From contig JAQCDI010000072.1 in assembly GCA_027620595.1 (NCBI GenBank), positions 1 through 9,605 of the forward strand: DNA of 9,605 nt, in the 5' to 3' direction. The position numbers and the translations under genes were made by a program. Shown piece after piece: positions 1 through 7,254 of this stretch. Source of the DNA: Bacteroidota bacterium (GTDB lineage Bacteria; Bacteroidota; Rhodothermia; Rhodothermales; UBA10348). The notes under the pieces are model-generated. The model was not told the origin of the DNA. It worked only from the letters and a program-made list of their open reading frames with translations, and ran no database searches. Every line of letters begins with the position of its first letter. Position 1 is the first letter of the stretch.

Positions 1-76
1 TCCCGATCCTGCCTCCGCCCGACCATTTGCCCGGATCCGGCGGCAACCCCCCTGCCCCCCAGCGGTTGGACCGATC

Positions 77-1249
77 ATGAAGCGGATGTTGCTCATCGGA
101 TGGCTGTTGGTCGGCACGGGACTTCTCGTTCCGGCGCACGGGCAGATTGCACGGCTCGCCCGTCCGGACTCCCTGGGTCTCTCCTTTTTTGGCACGTCCG
201 TAGCCATTGACGGCCATTGGGCCGTGGTGGGCGCCACCGGCGATGATCATTGTGGGCAGAACGCGGGGTCGGCCTGGGTCTATCGTCGCTCGGGTGCCAC
301 ATGGCACCTGGCGCAGCGGCTGGAAGCCGCGGACTGCGAGGAAGGGGCCTTTTTCGGCCATGACGTGGCCATTGATGAAGATCGGATCGTGGTATCCGCG
401 TTCCGGACCTTTGTGGGCCGAGCCGTATCGAACCACGTCTACGTCTTTGAATACGAGAACGAAACCTGGGAGCAGACGGATCGCATTTCGAGCCCGGACC
501 GGGACACTTCCGGCCCCTTTGCCGCATCCCTTGCACTTGACGGAGACCATCTGCTGGTCACATCGGCAGGCGACGCGTCAGGCAGCGACACCAAGGGAAA
601 AGGATTCCTGTTCCGCCGGGAGCGCTCCGGGTGGGCGCTTGCATCCGAACTCGAGAGTCCCCTTCCCCTGGGGTCTGGAACACTGGGGGCTTCTGCCGCG
701 ATGGACGGGCGGCACATTGCCATCGCAGCTTCCACCTATGCCCGCGACCAACCCGGTTTCGTGGCCACCTGGGTGCGACAGGATGATGGTCGTTGGAACC
801 GGGGTACGACGCTGCGCGGCATCCAGGGCTTCTTCATCGACGTGGCGCTCCACAAGGATCGGCTGCTGATCGGTGAATCCAGGGGAGGGTCGGGCGCTTC
901 CGGCAGTGCTCGACTGCTTCAGTGGAACGGGGAGGCCTGGGTTCCGGAAGCTGTGCTGACGCCCAGGACTCCCTACCAGGCCGGGGCCTTCGGTTCGCGT
1001 GTGGCCCTGGGGCCGGACGTGGCGCTGGTGGCGGGATTCGACGAACAGTTGGAACTGGACTTCAATGTGGACCAGGTGGTGTACGTCTTTGCCCGCAAGG
1101 AGCAGGACTGGGTCCAGCGCCGCGTCCTCGATGTGGGGGAATCTGCTTTCGGTGCTTCGCTGGCTCTCGACGGGTACACGGCGCTCATCGGACAGGCTGC
1201 GGACGGTATTCCGGGGCAGGCCTATGTGGCCACCCTTCGCGCCCCCTGA
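77..1249 (+). CDS. Secreted seven-bladed FG-GAP-type beta-propeller protein
   Basis: The 390-residue protein begins with a signal peptide (about residues 1-22: two basic residues, a hydrophobic stretch LLIGWLLVGTGLLV, cleavage near AHG/Q). Seven repeats of an FG-GAP_2-like unit follow, starting near residues 38, 92, 148, 202, 251, 304 and 357. Each has an 'FG.SVAIDG..AVVGA' half and, about 20 residues later, an 'AYVF....W...' half, as in FFGTSVAIDGHWAVVGA and AFGASLALDGYTALIGQ. The last repeat stops at 'AYVATLRAP', without the W-containing strand. Residues 23-31 (QIARLARPD) resemble the missing repeat end, so the ring is probably closed by the N-terminus. C59 and C87 could form a disulfide. 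No sorting domain, lipobox or membrane anchor is visible. The frame is open to the window edge upstream, so the start rests on the signal peptide. Function is unknown; such propellers usually bind ligands or partners at the cell surface or in the periplasm. Confidence 0.88.
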   Translation: MKRMLLIGWLLVGTGLLVPAHGQIARLARPDSLGLSFFGTSVAIDGHWAVVGATGDDHCGQNAGSAWVYRRSGATWHLAQRLEAADCEEGAFFGHDVAIDEDRIVVSAFRTFVGRAVSNHVYVFEYENETWEQTDRISSPDRDTSGPFAASLALDGDHLLVTSAGDASGSDTKGKGFLFRRERSGWALASELESPLPLGSGTLGASAAMDGRHIAIAASTYARDQPGFVATWVRQDDGRWNRGTTLRGIQGFFIDVALHKDRLLIGESRGGSGASGSARLLQWNGEAWVPEAVLTPRTPYQAGAFGSRVALGPDVALVAGFDEQLELDFNVDQVVYVFARKEQDWVQRRVLDVGESAFGASLALDGYTALIGQAADGIPGQAYVATLRAP

Positions 1250-1268
1250 CTATCGGGGCTCGTCCACC

Positions 1269-1766
1269 CTACCGATCCGGAAACCGCCGGATGTAGGTGT
1301 GACAGTAGGGCGAACCGCCCGTCTTGGCGTAGTAGTCCTGATGGTATTCCTCGGCCGGATACACCGGTCCGGCGGGTGTGACCTCCGTTGCCACATCCAG
1401 TCCCTGCGCCTCCAGCAGACCGATCAGTTTTTCGGCCACTTCCCGCTGATGCGTATCAAGGTAGAAGATGGCCGATCGGTACTGGGTGCCGACATCCGGA
1501 CCCTGCCGGTTGACCTGCGTCGGATCATGGGTTTCGAAGAACAGCCGGGCAAGCGACTCGTAATCGGTGATGGCCGGATCCCAGGTCACTTCCACCACTT
1601 CGGCATGGCCGGTCCGACCCGAGCACACCTCGCGGTACGCCGGGTTCTTGATGTGCCCCCCCGAATAGCCCACCCGCGTGGACAGTACCCCGGGCGCACG
1701 TTTCAGGAAATGCTCCGTCCCCCAGAAACACCCGGAGGCAAAGATGGCGCGGTTGGCAGTGTGCAT
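1269..1766 (-). CDS. msrA: Peptide-methionine (S)-S-oxide reductase MsrA
   Basis: This enzyme reduces the S epimer of methionine sulfoxide in proteins and free methionine, using thioredoxin, and repairs oxidative damage in the cytoplasm. The 165-residue product carries the catalytic GCFWG motif (Cys13), the GYSGG motif, 'RTGHAEVVEV', 'FFETHDPTQVNRQGPDVGTQYRS' in pieces around residues 77-98, and the YHQDYY signature at 141-146. Cys155 near the C-terminus (SPYCHTYI) is the likely resolving cysteine. No signal peptide is seen, and the length is normal for a compact single-domain MsrA. ATG at 1766 is chosen because the family's N-terminus begins just before GCFWG; an in-frame extension upstream would run through msrB. 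A GAGGA Shine-Dalgarno-like sequence lies 8 bases before this ATG, inside the last codons of msrB. The gene is 4 bases downstream of the msrB stop, so the two are almost certainly cotranscribed. Confidence 0.96.
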   Translation of the reverse strand: MHTANRAIFASGCFWGTEHFLKRAPGVLSTRVGYSGGHIKNPAYREVCSGRTGHAEVVEVTWDPAITDYESLARLFFETHDPTQVNRQGPDVGTQYRSAIFYLDTHQREVAEKLIGLLEAQGLDVATEVTPAGPVYPAEEYHQDYYAKTGGSPYCHTYIRRFPDR

Positions 1767-1770
1767 TCGA

Positions 1771-2142
1771 TCAGTCCTCTTTCCCGGCTCCGGCCGGAGT
1801 GAACACCATGGACAACGAGTTGACGCAATGACGGGTATTCTTCTTGGTAAACCGTTCGCCCTCGAACACGTGCCCGAGATGACCATCGCATGCGGCACAG
1901 ACGATCTCCACGCGTCGGCCGTCCCGGTCCGGGACCCGTTTGACGGCACCCTCGATTTCGTCGTCAAAGCTCGGCCAGCCGCATCCTGACGAGAATTTGT
2001 CCACGCTCCGATACAGGGGCGAACCGCATTGACGACAGGCGTAGGTGCCCGACTCATAGAAATCGTTGTAGACTCCTGAGTAGGGCATTTCGGTGCCCTT
2101 GTGCAGGATGATGCGGGCTTCTTCGGGGGTCAGGGGTTTCAT
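1771..2142 (-). CDS. msrB: Peptide-methionine (R)-S-oxide reductase MsrB
   Basis: This enzyme reduces the R epimer of methionine sulfoxide, complementing MsrA. The 123-residue product is a complete single-domain MsrB. It has two CxxC pairs, C36/C39 (CRQC) and C82/C85 (CAAC), that bind the structural zinc. SSGCGWPSF at 51-59 carries the probable resolving Cys54, GHLGHVF is at 87-93, and the catalytic Cys106 lies in RHCVNSLS. No signal peptide is present, so it is cytoplasmic. ATG at 2142 (MKPLTPEEAR) matches the usual MsrB N-terminus. The frame stays open for another 480 bases upstream, but that stretch shows no family sequence and runs into the divergent protease gene. It is the first gene of an msrB-msrA operon, divergent from the protease gene at 2454. 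No strong Shine-Dalgarno precedes the start. Confidence 0.96.
   Translation of the reverse strand: MKPLTPEEARIILHKGTEMPYSGVYNDFYESGTYACRQCGSPLYRSVDKFSSGCGWPSFDDEIEGAVKRVPDRDGRRVEIVCAACDGHLGHVFEGERFTKKNTRHCVNSLSMVFTPAGAGKED
1774..1779 (-). promoter_or_regulatory. Ribosome binding site of msrA inside the msrB 3' end
   Basis: On the minus strand the last two sense codons of msrB read GAG GAC before TGA. With the preceding A they form an AGAGGA-like Shine-Dalgarno sequence about 8 bases before the msrA ATG. Purine-rich sites like this are scarce before other genes in the window. It supports the short msrA start and suggests ribosomes finishing msrB reinitiate at msrA. Confidence 0.5.
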
Positions 2143-2453
2143 GGGCTCATTCGCTGGGCAGTATATGGTGTGGGTTGCCCGAACCGATCGGTCGTTTCGC
2201 AGTTTCCCGGATTTCGCATGGGTGGTCCATCCGTTTTCCCTCGACTTCCCTTGCCTCCATGTCCCGGGCATTCGGAATCGGCGTGCTCCGTGGCCCGCAC
2301 GGGTGAGATTGGACCGATTATTGTTCGGTTGAACCTGGTCTGGCGTCCGTTCGCCCCGATTCCTGGCATCCGGGGCGCGGAACAGGCGTTTTTTCATACC
2401 CCATGACCGGGTGGCCGCGCCCCGGTCCCGTCCATCATCGCTTCCGAATCCGC
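2143..2453. other. Divergent intergenic region between msrB and the protease gene
   Basis: These 311 bases separate two divergent genes and must hold both promoters. No convincing coding sequence is present. On the minus strand a TATACT hexamer (plus coordinates 2160-2165) lies 17 bases before the msrB ATG and could be a -10 element, but no matching -35 was found. I found no clear Bacteroidota-type TAnnTTTG element for the plus-strand gene. Toward the protease gene there is a 7-bp GC hairpin (arms 2352-2358 and 2371-2377), then six T at 2389-2394. An in-frame ATG at 2403 would add 17 residues to the protease, but the signal peptide favours 2454, leaving 2395-2453 as a probable leader. Confidence 0.5.
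2352..2394 (+). promoter_or_regulatory. Possible leader hairpin with downstream T tract before the protease gene
   Basis: CGCCCCG (2352-2358) and CGGGGCG (2371-2377) are perfect 7-bp complementary arms with a 12-base loop. Six T follow at 2389-2394, but 11 bases past the stem, farther than in a normal intrinsic terminator. A weaker alternative pairing (CCTG 2362-2365 with CAGG 2383-2386) ends two bases before the T run. This could be an mRNA leader structure or attenuator for the gene at 2454, or a chance feature of GC-rich DNA. Confidence 0.2.
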
Positions 2454-4910
2454 ATGCGTTCTCTTCTGCGACCCTCCCTCCTGACCATCCTGAGTCTCTT
2501 CCTGATCCTGATGGGGAGCCCGTCGGCTCATGCCCAGCAGGTCGAATGGAAGCACGATGTCCATGCGGTGACACTGAAGAAAACCGATCCGGACCGGGAA
2601 GGCATTCCCGTGCACCGGACACCCGAACTCATCCGATCGGCCGAGGGTCAGGCCGCCCTTGCCGAGTACAAGCGCCTCCGGGACAGCGGCCAGTTGGCCA
2701 AGCGATCCAGCACGACCTCCCAGGCCATGACGCCGGGTACCGAGCGCAGCTTCCAACTGCTTGATTTCACCACCTGCAGCGGTCCCGGCGGATGCCAACC
2801 GTATTCCCAGACCTTCACCCTCACCGTTTCCGACCCGCTCTTCAACATCTGGGTAGCCAATCCGGACCTGGCCACGAACGGGGGCAAGCTGGTGGCCTCC
2901 GACTGGCAGGAGCTTGCCGTGGCCTTGGGAACGTCCACACCTCCCACATCCTGGGACCCAAACAAGGGTATCATCGCCATCAATGAAGAAGTGTTCGGCG
3001 CCCCCTCGGATATCGACGCCAATGGGCGCATCGACGTGCTGGTACACAACATCCGGGATGGCTTCAATCCCGGGACAGGCAATCTGCTCTTCACGGCCGG
3101 CTATTACTCCCCATCCGACCTCACGAACAGCAACCGCGCCGATATCGTCCACATCGACACCTATCCGTCGATGTACACCTCCTCAGGGCCCCGCCGCGGC
3201 GCTGACTTTGTCCTTCAGACGCTGGCCCACGAATTCCAGCACCTGATCTTTGCTGTCGTCAACGGCAGTGGGGACCTGACCTTCACCGACGAAGGATTGG
3301 CGGAATGGGCAGAGGCCGTCAATGGCTACGAACCGCGCACCATTTCCTACCTGTCTGATCCGGGCGAACTGAGCCGCTCTTTGCTCGACTGGCGCACGTC
3401 GGGAGCGTACGGCGGACCCAACAGCGAAGATTACCAACGTGGTGGGCTCTTCCATCACTTCCTGGCCGAACGGCTCTCCACGCCCATCGTGGGCGCCATC
3501 GCACGCAGCTCCGGTACGGGCGTAGGCAACTACAACCGGATGCTGACGGACGTCGGCCTGGACGCGTCCCTGCTCCGGGACCTTGTCCAGGATTTCCATG
3601 TGGCCAACCTGATCAACGATCCGTCATTGAGCCCCAGCTACGGATACCTGAGTCCGTTCCGCCAGGGTATCCGCGCCACCGGTTTTGCTACGGTGGACGG
3701 GACGCAGAGCTCCAATTCCAGCGCGTCCGGCAGCATCAACGCGGGAGCGGTACGGTACGTCCGCTGGAGCCAGGTCGGAAATTTCACCATTGATCTCAGT
3801 GCCACGTCAGGAGCAAGCCGGATGGCACCCTTGGTGCTCCTGAAACCCGCGTTCGGCGCCATGGAACGGGCGTTCCCGGAATTCGGCGGGGAGAGCCTGA
3901 CGTTCAACGGCAATTTCGAGGAAGTCTACCTTGTCCTTCCGCATGTGGATCTCAACGCCGGCCCGGCCTCCTATGCCGTCAGCGCGTCCTGGACGCCTTT
4001 CAGCGGTTCTTCCCAGTTCGAGGAGGTCGCCTATGAAAGCGGTATCGCTTCGACCGATGGCGACGGCAACCTGGTGGGATATGGCATCGGGGGCAATCTA
4101 AGCGTCTCCATCCCTTTGGAATCCGAGTTTGCCAATTCATTTGACGTCCCCGAAGGAGCGGCCCTGTCCTCCGTGGACGTTTCCTTGTTGTTCTTCAGCA
4201 ATCTGAACGGGGTGAATCCGGTATCCAGCGTGCGGGACTTCACGCTCAAGATCTATGACGACCAGGGCGGCGAACCCGGCGACCTCCTCGTCAGCAAGAC
4301 CGTCACGTGGTCCGCCGCGACAAGTACCTCCCCCCTGGCCTTCCAGCGCGTGGATCTGGCTGCCGAACGGGCCATACTGCAACACCACCAGGGCCGGATC
4401 TATGTGAGCGTGGCCAACGCTGGCACGGACGACAACCATATCTTCGTCGTCATGGCCGACATCAGTGCTGCATCCTCCCCTGGTTTCCTGTATTACCCGT
4501 TCTCGGGCAGCAGCTTCAGTTGGGTACCCTTCGATGTGATCCAGAGCGGCGGATCCTCCGCCTTCTCGGGGCAGGTGTTGCCACTGCGCGCCACATTCGA
4601 TCTGGCTGGCGGCGCCACGGATGCCGAGGTAACTGACGAATTGCCCCGAAGCCTGGTCCTTGAGCAGAACTATCCCAATCCGTTCAATCCCAGCACGCAG
4701 ATCCGCTTCCAACTTCCCGTTTCCGGCCTGGTGCAGGTGCAGGTATACGATCTGCTGGGACGCCAAGTGGCCCAACTCGTGAACGGCCCGCTGCCTGCAG
4801 GTGCGCACGAGGTCACATTCGATGCATCGAACCTGCCTTCCGGCCTCTACCTGTATGCCGTGACCACGCCGACGGCCCGGCAGACCCGCACGATGACGCT
4901 GATCAAGTGA
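2454..4910 (+). CDS. Exported M30-like (hyicolysin-type) metalloprotease with T9SS sorting domain
   Basis: The 818-residue protein starts with a signal peptide (residues 1-27, cut after AHA). The protease-like region covers about 100-410. It holds 'SDIDANGRIDVLVHNI' at 185-200, 'SNRADIVHID' at 226-235, the zinc site HEFQH (H259, E260, H263) and 'DEGLAEW' with E280 as probable third ligand. This order matches the hyicolysin (M30) family, a gluzincin-type zinc peptidase; assignment to M30 is inferred from motifs. A beta-rich domain (about 425-515) is followed by a second beta-sandwich-like region (about 525-715, ending 'GQVLPLRATF') that the paralogue at 5374 lacks. Residues 728-818 form a T9SS type A sorting domain ('NYPNPFNPST', 'VYDLLGRQV', 'LPSGLYLYAV', ending 'TMTLIK'). 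This implies Sec export, then T9SS secretion to the surface or medium with removal of the tail. The start at 2454 is preferred over ATG 2403 because it puts the basic residues next to the hydrophobic core. Confidence 0.88.
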   Translation: MRSLLRPSLLTILSLFLILMGSPSAHAQQVEWKHDVHAVTLKKTDPDREGIPVHRTPELIRSAEGQAALAEYKRLRDSGQLAKRSSTTSQAMTPGTERSFQLLDFTTCSGPGGCQPYSQTFTLTVSDPLFNIWVANPDLATNGGKLVASDWQELAVALGTSTPPTSWDPNKGIIAINEEVFGAPSDIDANGRIDVLVHNIRDGFNPGTGNLLFTAGYYSPSDLTNSNRADIVHIDTYPSMYTSSGPRRGADFVLQTLAHEFQHLIFAVVNGSGDLTFTDEGLAEWAEAVNGYEPRTISYLSDPGELSRSLLDWRTSGAYGGPNSEDYQRGGLFHHFLAERLSTPIVGAIARSSGTGVGNYNRMLTDVGLDASLLRDLVQDFHVANLINDPSLSPSYGYLSPFRQGIRATGFATVDGTQSSNSSASGSINAGAVRYVRWSQVGNFTIDLSATSGASRMAPLVLLKPAFGAMERAFPEFGGESLTFNGNFEEVYLVLPHVDLNAGPASYAVSASWTPFSGSSQFEEVAYESGIASTDGDGNLVGYGIGGNLSVSIPLESEFANSFDVPEGAALSSVDVSLLFFSNLNGVNPVSSVRDFTLKIYDDQGGEPGDLLVSKTVTWSAATSTSPLAFQRVDLAAERAILQHHQGRIYVSVANAGTDDNHIFVVMADISAASSPGFLYYPFSGSSFSWVPFDVIQSGGSSAFSGQVLPLRATFDLAGGATDAEVTDELPRSLVLEQNYPNPFNPSTQIRFQLPVSGLVQVQVYDLLGRQVAQLVNGPLPAGAHEVTFDASNLPSGLYLYAVTTPTARQTRTMTLIK

Positions 4911-4953
4911 TGACGATCCTTCCGGCTGTGCCCTCTCCCGGATGATTCCTGCC

Positions 4954-4980
4954 AGGGGTCACACACAGGCCGTCACCCCT
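4954..4980. terminator. Possible bidirectional hairpin between convergent genes
   Basis: AGGGGTCAC (4954-4962) and GTCACCCCT (4972-4980) form a 9-bp stem with one internal C-C mismatch and a 9-base loop. It sits between the stop of the large protease gene (4910) and the end of the small lipoprotein gene, covering the latter's stop codon at 4973-4975. Neither strand has a T tract after the stem, so it is not a textbook intrinsic terminator. It could still protect 3' ends or slow polymerase. Confidence 0.3.
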
Positions 4981-5323
4981 CGGGCAGGATCTCGAGCGTG
5001 CGCACCGTGAGCCGCGCGAACGGACGGCCGTTCCATTGACCCAGGCGAACGGGACCGGTCACGCGGATACGGGCTGGCGTCATGAACGATTCGCGCAGCG
5101 CTTCATCCATGTCGAGCAGGTACCAGTTGCCCTGCTCCGTGACGAGGACCGTTTCATGGAAGGGCACATTACCACGGACCGCCACCTCACCTTCGACCGC
5201 TATATCCTCCGCGTTCATCATCGAAGACGGGGTGCACCCGACCCCAGACATCAGCATGATCAGCACGGCCGCTGTACAGAAGCGGCGAGCGGGTCGGTGG
5301 AAGGCGCGAATGGAGAAACTCAT
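4973..5323 (-). CDS. Small secreted lipoprotein, possibly OB-fold-like
   Basis: The product has 116 residues from ATG 5323; GTG at 5335 would add four. A basic N-region (about residues 6-14), a hydrophobic stretch (AAVLIMLMSG) and Cys30 in 'SGVGC' indicate a lipoprotein signal, although the -3 residue is Gly rather than the usual Leu. The mature part of about 85 residues is beta-rich: 'VEGEVAVRGNVPFHETVLVT', 'GNWYLLDM', 'ARIRVTGPVRLGQWNGRPFA', then 'RLTVRTLEI'. The pattern of a G-rich first strand, a surface strand and a final 'V.GxV....GR..ARL.V..LE' resembles small OB-fold-like periplasmic or outer-membrane lipoproteins; this is a pattern impression, not a family match. The gene lies between the two paralogous protease genes on the opposite strand, sharing a 50-base divergent region with the second. 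No function can be assigned. Confidence 0.72.
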   Translation of the reverse strand: MSFSIRAFHRPARRFCTAAVLIMLMSGVGCTPSSMMNAEDIAVEGEVAVRGNVPFHETVLVTEQGNWYLLDMDEALRESFMTPARIRVTGPVRLGQWNGRPFARLTVRTLEILPEG

Positions 5324-5351
5324 GACATTACCCACGGGTTAGTCGATTACC

Positions 5352-5370
5352 TGCTGCATCCTGCGCAGCA
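5352..5370 (+). promoter_or_regulatory. Inverted repeat just upstream of the second protease start
   Basis: TGCTGC (5352-5357) and GCAGCA (5365-5370) are perfect 6-bp arms around a 7-base loop. The repeat ends three bases before ATG 5374, in the 50-base region shared with the divergent lipoprotein gene. As RNA it would hinder initiation at 5374 and perhaps favour ATG 5395; as DNA it could be an operator for both genes. No Shine-Dalgarno is seen before either ATG. Confidence 0.25.
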
Positions 5371-5373
5371 ATC

Positions 5374-7245
5374 ATGCCACGCCGACCTGATTCCATGATC
5401 CTTCTCCGTATTTGCCTGATTCTGGCGCTTTCCGGTGCCACCTCAGCTCCTGACGTCCGTGCGGCATCCCGGCCACCGGAATCCGACAATGTAGTCACAC
5501 CAGGACACTCCGGCGGCCTGTCGGGAATGATCCGGCACGGCAACCACGTGCATGAAGCGGGCTCCGCATCCTGGTGCGGGACGGATTTCGACAGTCCTGA
5601 AGCCCGGGCCATCCTCGCTCAGATCAAGGCCGAGCGCAAGGCCGGGCTGCGACGCCCGCTGAACAAGAACCGGATTCCTCCGGACATCGGGGATCGGCAG
5701 AGTTTCAATGTCAGCGAGCGTTCCCCCAATGGTGACCAGACCTGGATCCCCATGGAATTCGAGCTGGTGGACACCACCGCACTGTATCACCTCTGGGTGG
5801 AGGTGGCTGAGCTGAGCGATGGCATAATCGGCCAGTCACAAGTCAACAGCCTGCGGACATCCATCCTGACAGGCACTCCCTCCAGGTCGATCGATCCGAA
5901 TCGGGGCTTTTTTGCCAACAACAACACCATCTTCGGGATGCCGCCCGACATCGACGGTGATGGGATCGTGGACATCCTGATCTATGATATCGGTACTCCG
6001 TCCGTGGCAGGATATGTGAGCGGTGCTGATCAGCTTGTCAACCAGCCCGATGGCCAGGGAAATCAGCGGGATATCCTGTACCTGGATTCGCGCTTTGCCG
6101 CAAGCAGTCCCCAGACACTCAATACCGTTGCTGCGCACGAATACGCGCATCTGATAAATTTCTCCTACGAGTACTATATCACCTTCCTCTCGGAGGGAAT
6201 GGCCGAATTCGCATCGGTCATGAACGGCTACTACGGCCGCGCCATCACCTACATCAGCAGTGTCTCCGAGGTCTCCCTCCCGCTGTTCACCTGGGAATCG
6301 CCACCGAATACCGCCGACACGAAAGATTATGAGCGGGGCAACCTGTTCGTTTCCTACATCGGCCAGCAGCTGGGACCAGCGGTTGTGGGAGAAATCATGT
6401 CGGATCCGGGACCAAAAAGTGTCGGCGGACTCAACGCCGTTCTGTCCCGTCACGGCTCATCCCTGGGGGACGTTCTCGTCGATTTCCACACGGCCAATCT
6501 TCTGAATGATCGTTCCATCGACCCGGCATTCGGTTACGCTGCACCCGAATATGCCGGGTTGCGTGCCTTCCTGACATCATCTCCCATAGATGGGGAAATC
6601 GCGACATCGGAGAACGAAAACGGCTTTTCGTTGGACTTCAGTGCCAGCGTCAATGCGGGCTCGGTGCATTATCTGCGTATGACCAAGGTGGCCGACGTGT
6701 CCTTCATGTATGACACGCCGGATCCGACCGGGCTTTTCTATTCCGAAAAGATCCTTCGAAACCGGGCCCGATTGGTTCTCGAACACGCCGACGGATCGTT
6801 CTCGATCCGGGAGGTCACTCCCCGATCCACTCCGGTGCAGGTGGACGGTCAGTACGATACCATCACTTTCGTCCTCAGCCATTCGAACCCGTTCATTGTA
6901 GCTGGAGACCGCGTCACGATTCTCGCTGAATGGACCCCTCTGTCCCAGGTAACGGACAGCGAATACCTGGACGAATTCCCGTCGGTGCCGACCCTGGCCT
7001 CCGTGTGGCCCAATCCGTTTTCAGGAAGCGCCCGCGTCATGGTGGACATGGACCGATCCTCCCAGGTCCGCATCCACCTGTACGACCTGCTGGGGCGACA
7101 CCGCGCAACCCTCCACGACGGACTCCTCCCCGCCGGCCGCAGTGAATTGACTCTGGAAGCGGAAGACCTGGAAAGCGGCACGTACATCGTTCTGCTGCAG
7201 CACGATGGCGCCAGCACGTCCCGGACGGTCACCCTGGTACGCTGA
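5374..7245 (+). CDS. Exported M30-like metalloprotease paralogue with T9SS-like C-terminus
   Basis: This 623-residue protein is a diverged paralogue of the product at 2454-4910. Its signal sequence has an RR-containing start and hydrophobic MILLRICLILALSG, with cleavage near residue 30; ATG 5395 is an alternative start. The protease-like region (about 120-400) keeps the same landmarks in the same order: 'PDIDGDGIVDILIYDI' at 191-206, 'QRDILYLDS', the zinc site HEYAH (H255, E256, H259) and 'SEGMAEF' with E274 as likely third ligand, then 'YERGNLF' and 'DFHTANLLNDRS'. A beta-domain (about 425-525, 'NAGSVHYLRM' to 'ILAEWTPLS') aligns with that of the larger paralogue. The sequence then passes directly to a C-terminal sorting-type domain (about 538-623: 'VWPNPFSGSARV', 'LYDLLGRHRATL', 'LESGTYIVLL', ending 'TVTLVR'), missing the extra domain of about 200 residues. 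The product is expected at the cell surface or secreted. It is convergent with the PQQ dehydrogenase gene, 9 bases away. Confidence 0.87.
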   Translation: MPRRPDSMILLRICLILALSGATSAPDVRAASRPPESDNVVTPGHSGGLSGMIRHGNHVHEAGSASWCGTDFDSPEARAILAQIKAERKAGLRRPLNKNRIPPDIGDRQSFNVSERSPNGDQTWIPMEFELVDTTALYHLWVEVAELSDGIIGQSQVNSLRTSILTGTPSRSIDPNRGFFANNNTIFGMPPDIDGDGIVDILIYDIGTPSVAGYVSGADQLVNQPDGQGNQRDILYLDSRFAASSPQTLNTVAAHEYAHLINFSYEYYITFLSEGMAEFASVMNGYYGRAITYISSVSEVSLPLFTWESPPNTADTKDYERGNLFVSYIGQQLGPAVVGEIMSDPGPKSVGGLNAVLSRHGSSLGDVLVDFHTANLLNDRSIDPAFGYAAPEYAGLRAFLTSSPIDGEIATSENENGFSLDFSASVNAGSVHYLRMTKVADVSFMYDTPDPTGLFYSEKILRNRARLVLEHADGSFSIREVTPRSTPVQVDGQYDTITFVLSHSNPFIVAGDRVTILAEWTPLSQVTDSEYLDEFPSVPTLASVWPNPFSGSARVMVDMDRSSQVRIHLYDLLGRHRATLHDGLLPAGRSELTLEAEDLESGTYIVLLQHDGASTSRTVTLVR

Positions 7246-7254
7246 CCCGGCGCC

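Noticed and set aside
1275..1292. ATCCGG/CCGGAT inverted repeat as a terminator for msrA
   Set aside because: It lies inside the last msrA codons (RRFPDR), has a 6-bp stem and no T tract on either strand.
999..1802. 267-codon plus-strand frame running from the propeller gene across msrA
   Set aside because: It is rich in W/R/T as expected for a shifted frame, overlaps two real genes, and has no domain.
1767..2057. In-frame N-terminal extension of MsrA on the minus strand
   Set aside because: It overlaps msrB out of frame and shows no MsrA sequence; the family N-terminus and a Shine-Dalgarno fit ATG 1766.
2183..2192. Perfect 10-bp palindrome ACCGATCGGT upstream of msrB as an operator
   Set aside because: CGATCGG or GATCGG strings recur inside coding regions of this window (for example near 1471, 7938 and 8458), so the palindrome is probably background word use.
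2143..2622. In-frame N-terminal extension of MsrB on the minus strand
   Set aside because: The added 160 residues are low-complexity and antisense to the divergent promoter region and the protease signal peptide; MsrB is complete from 2142.
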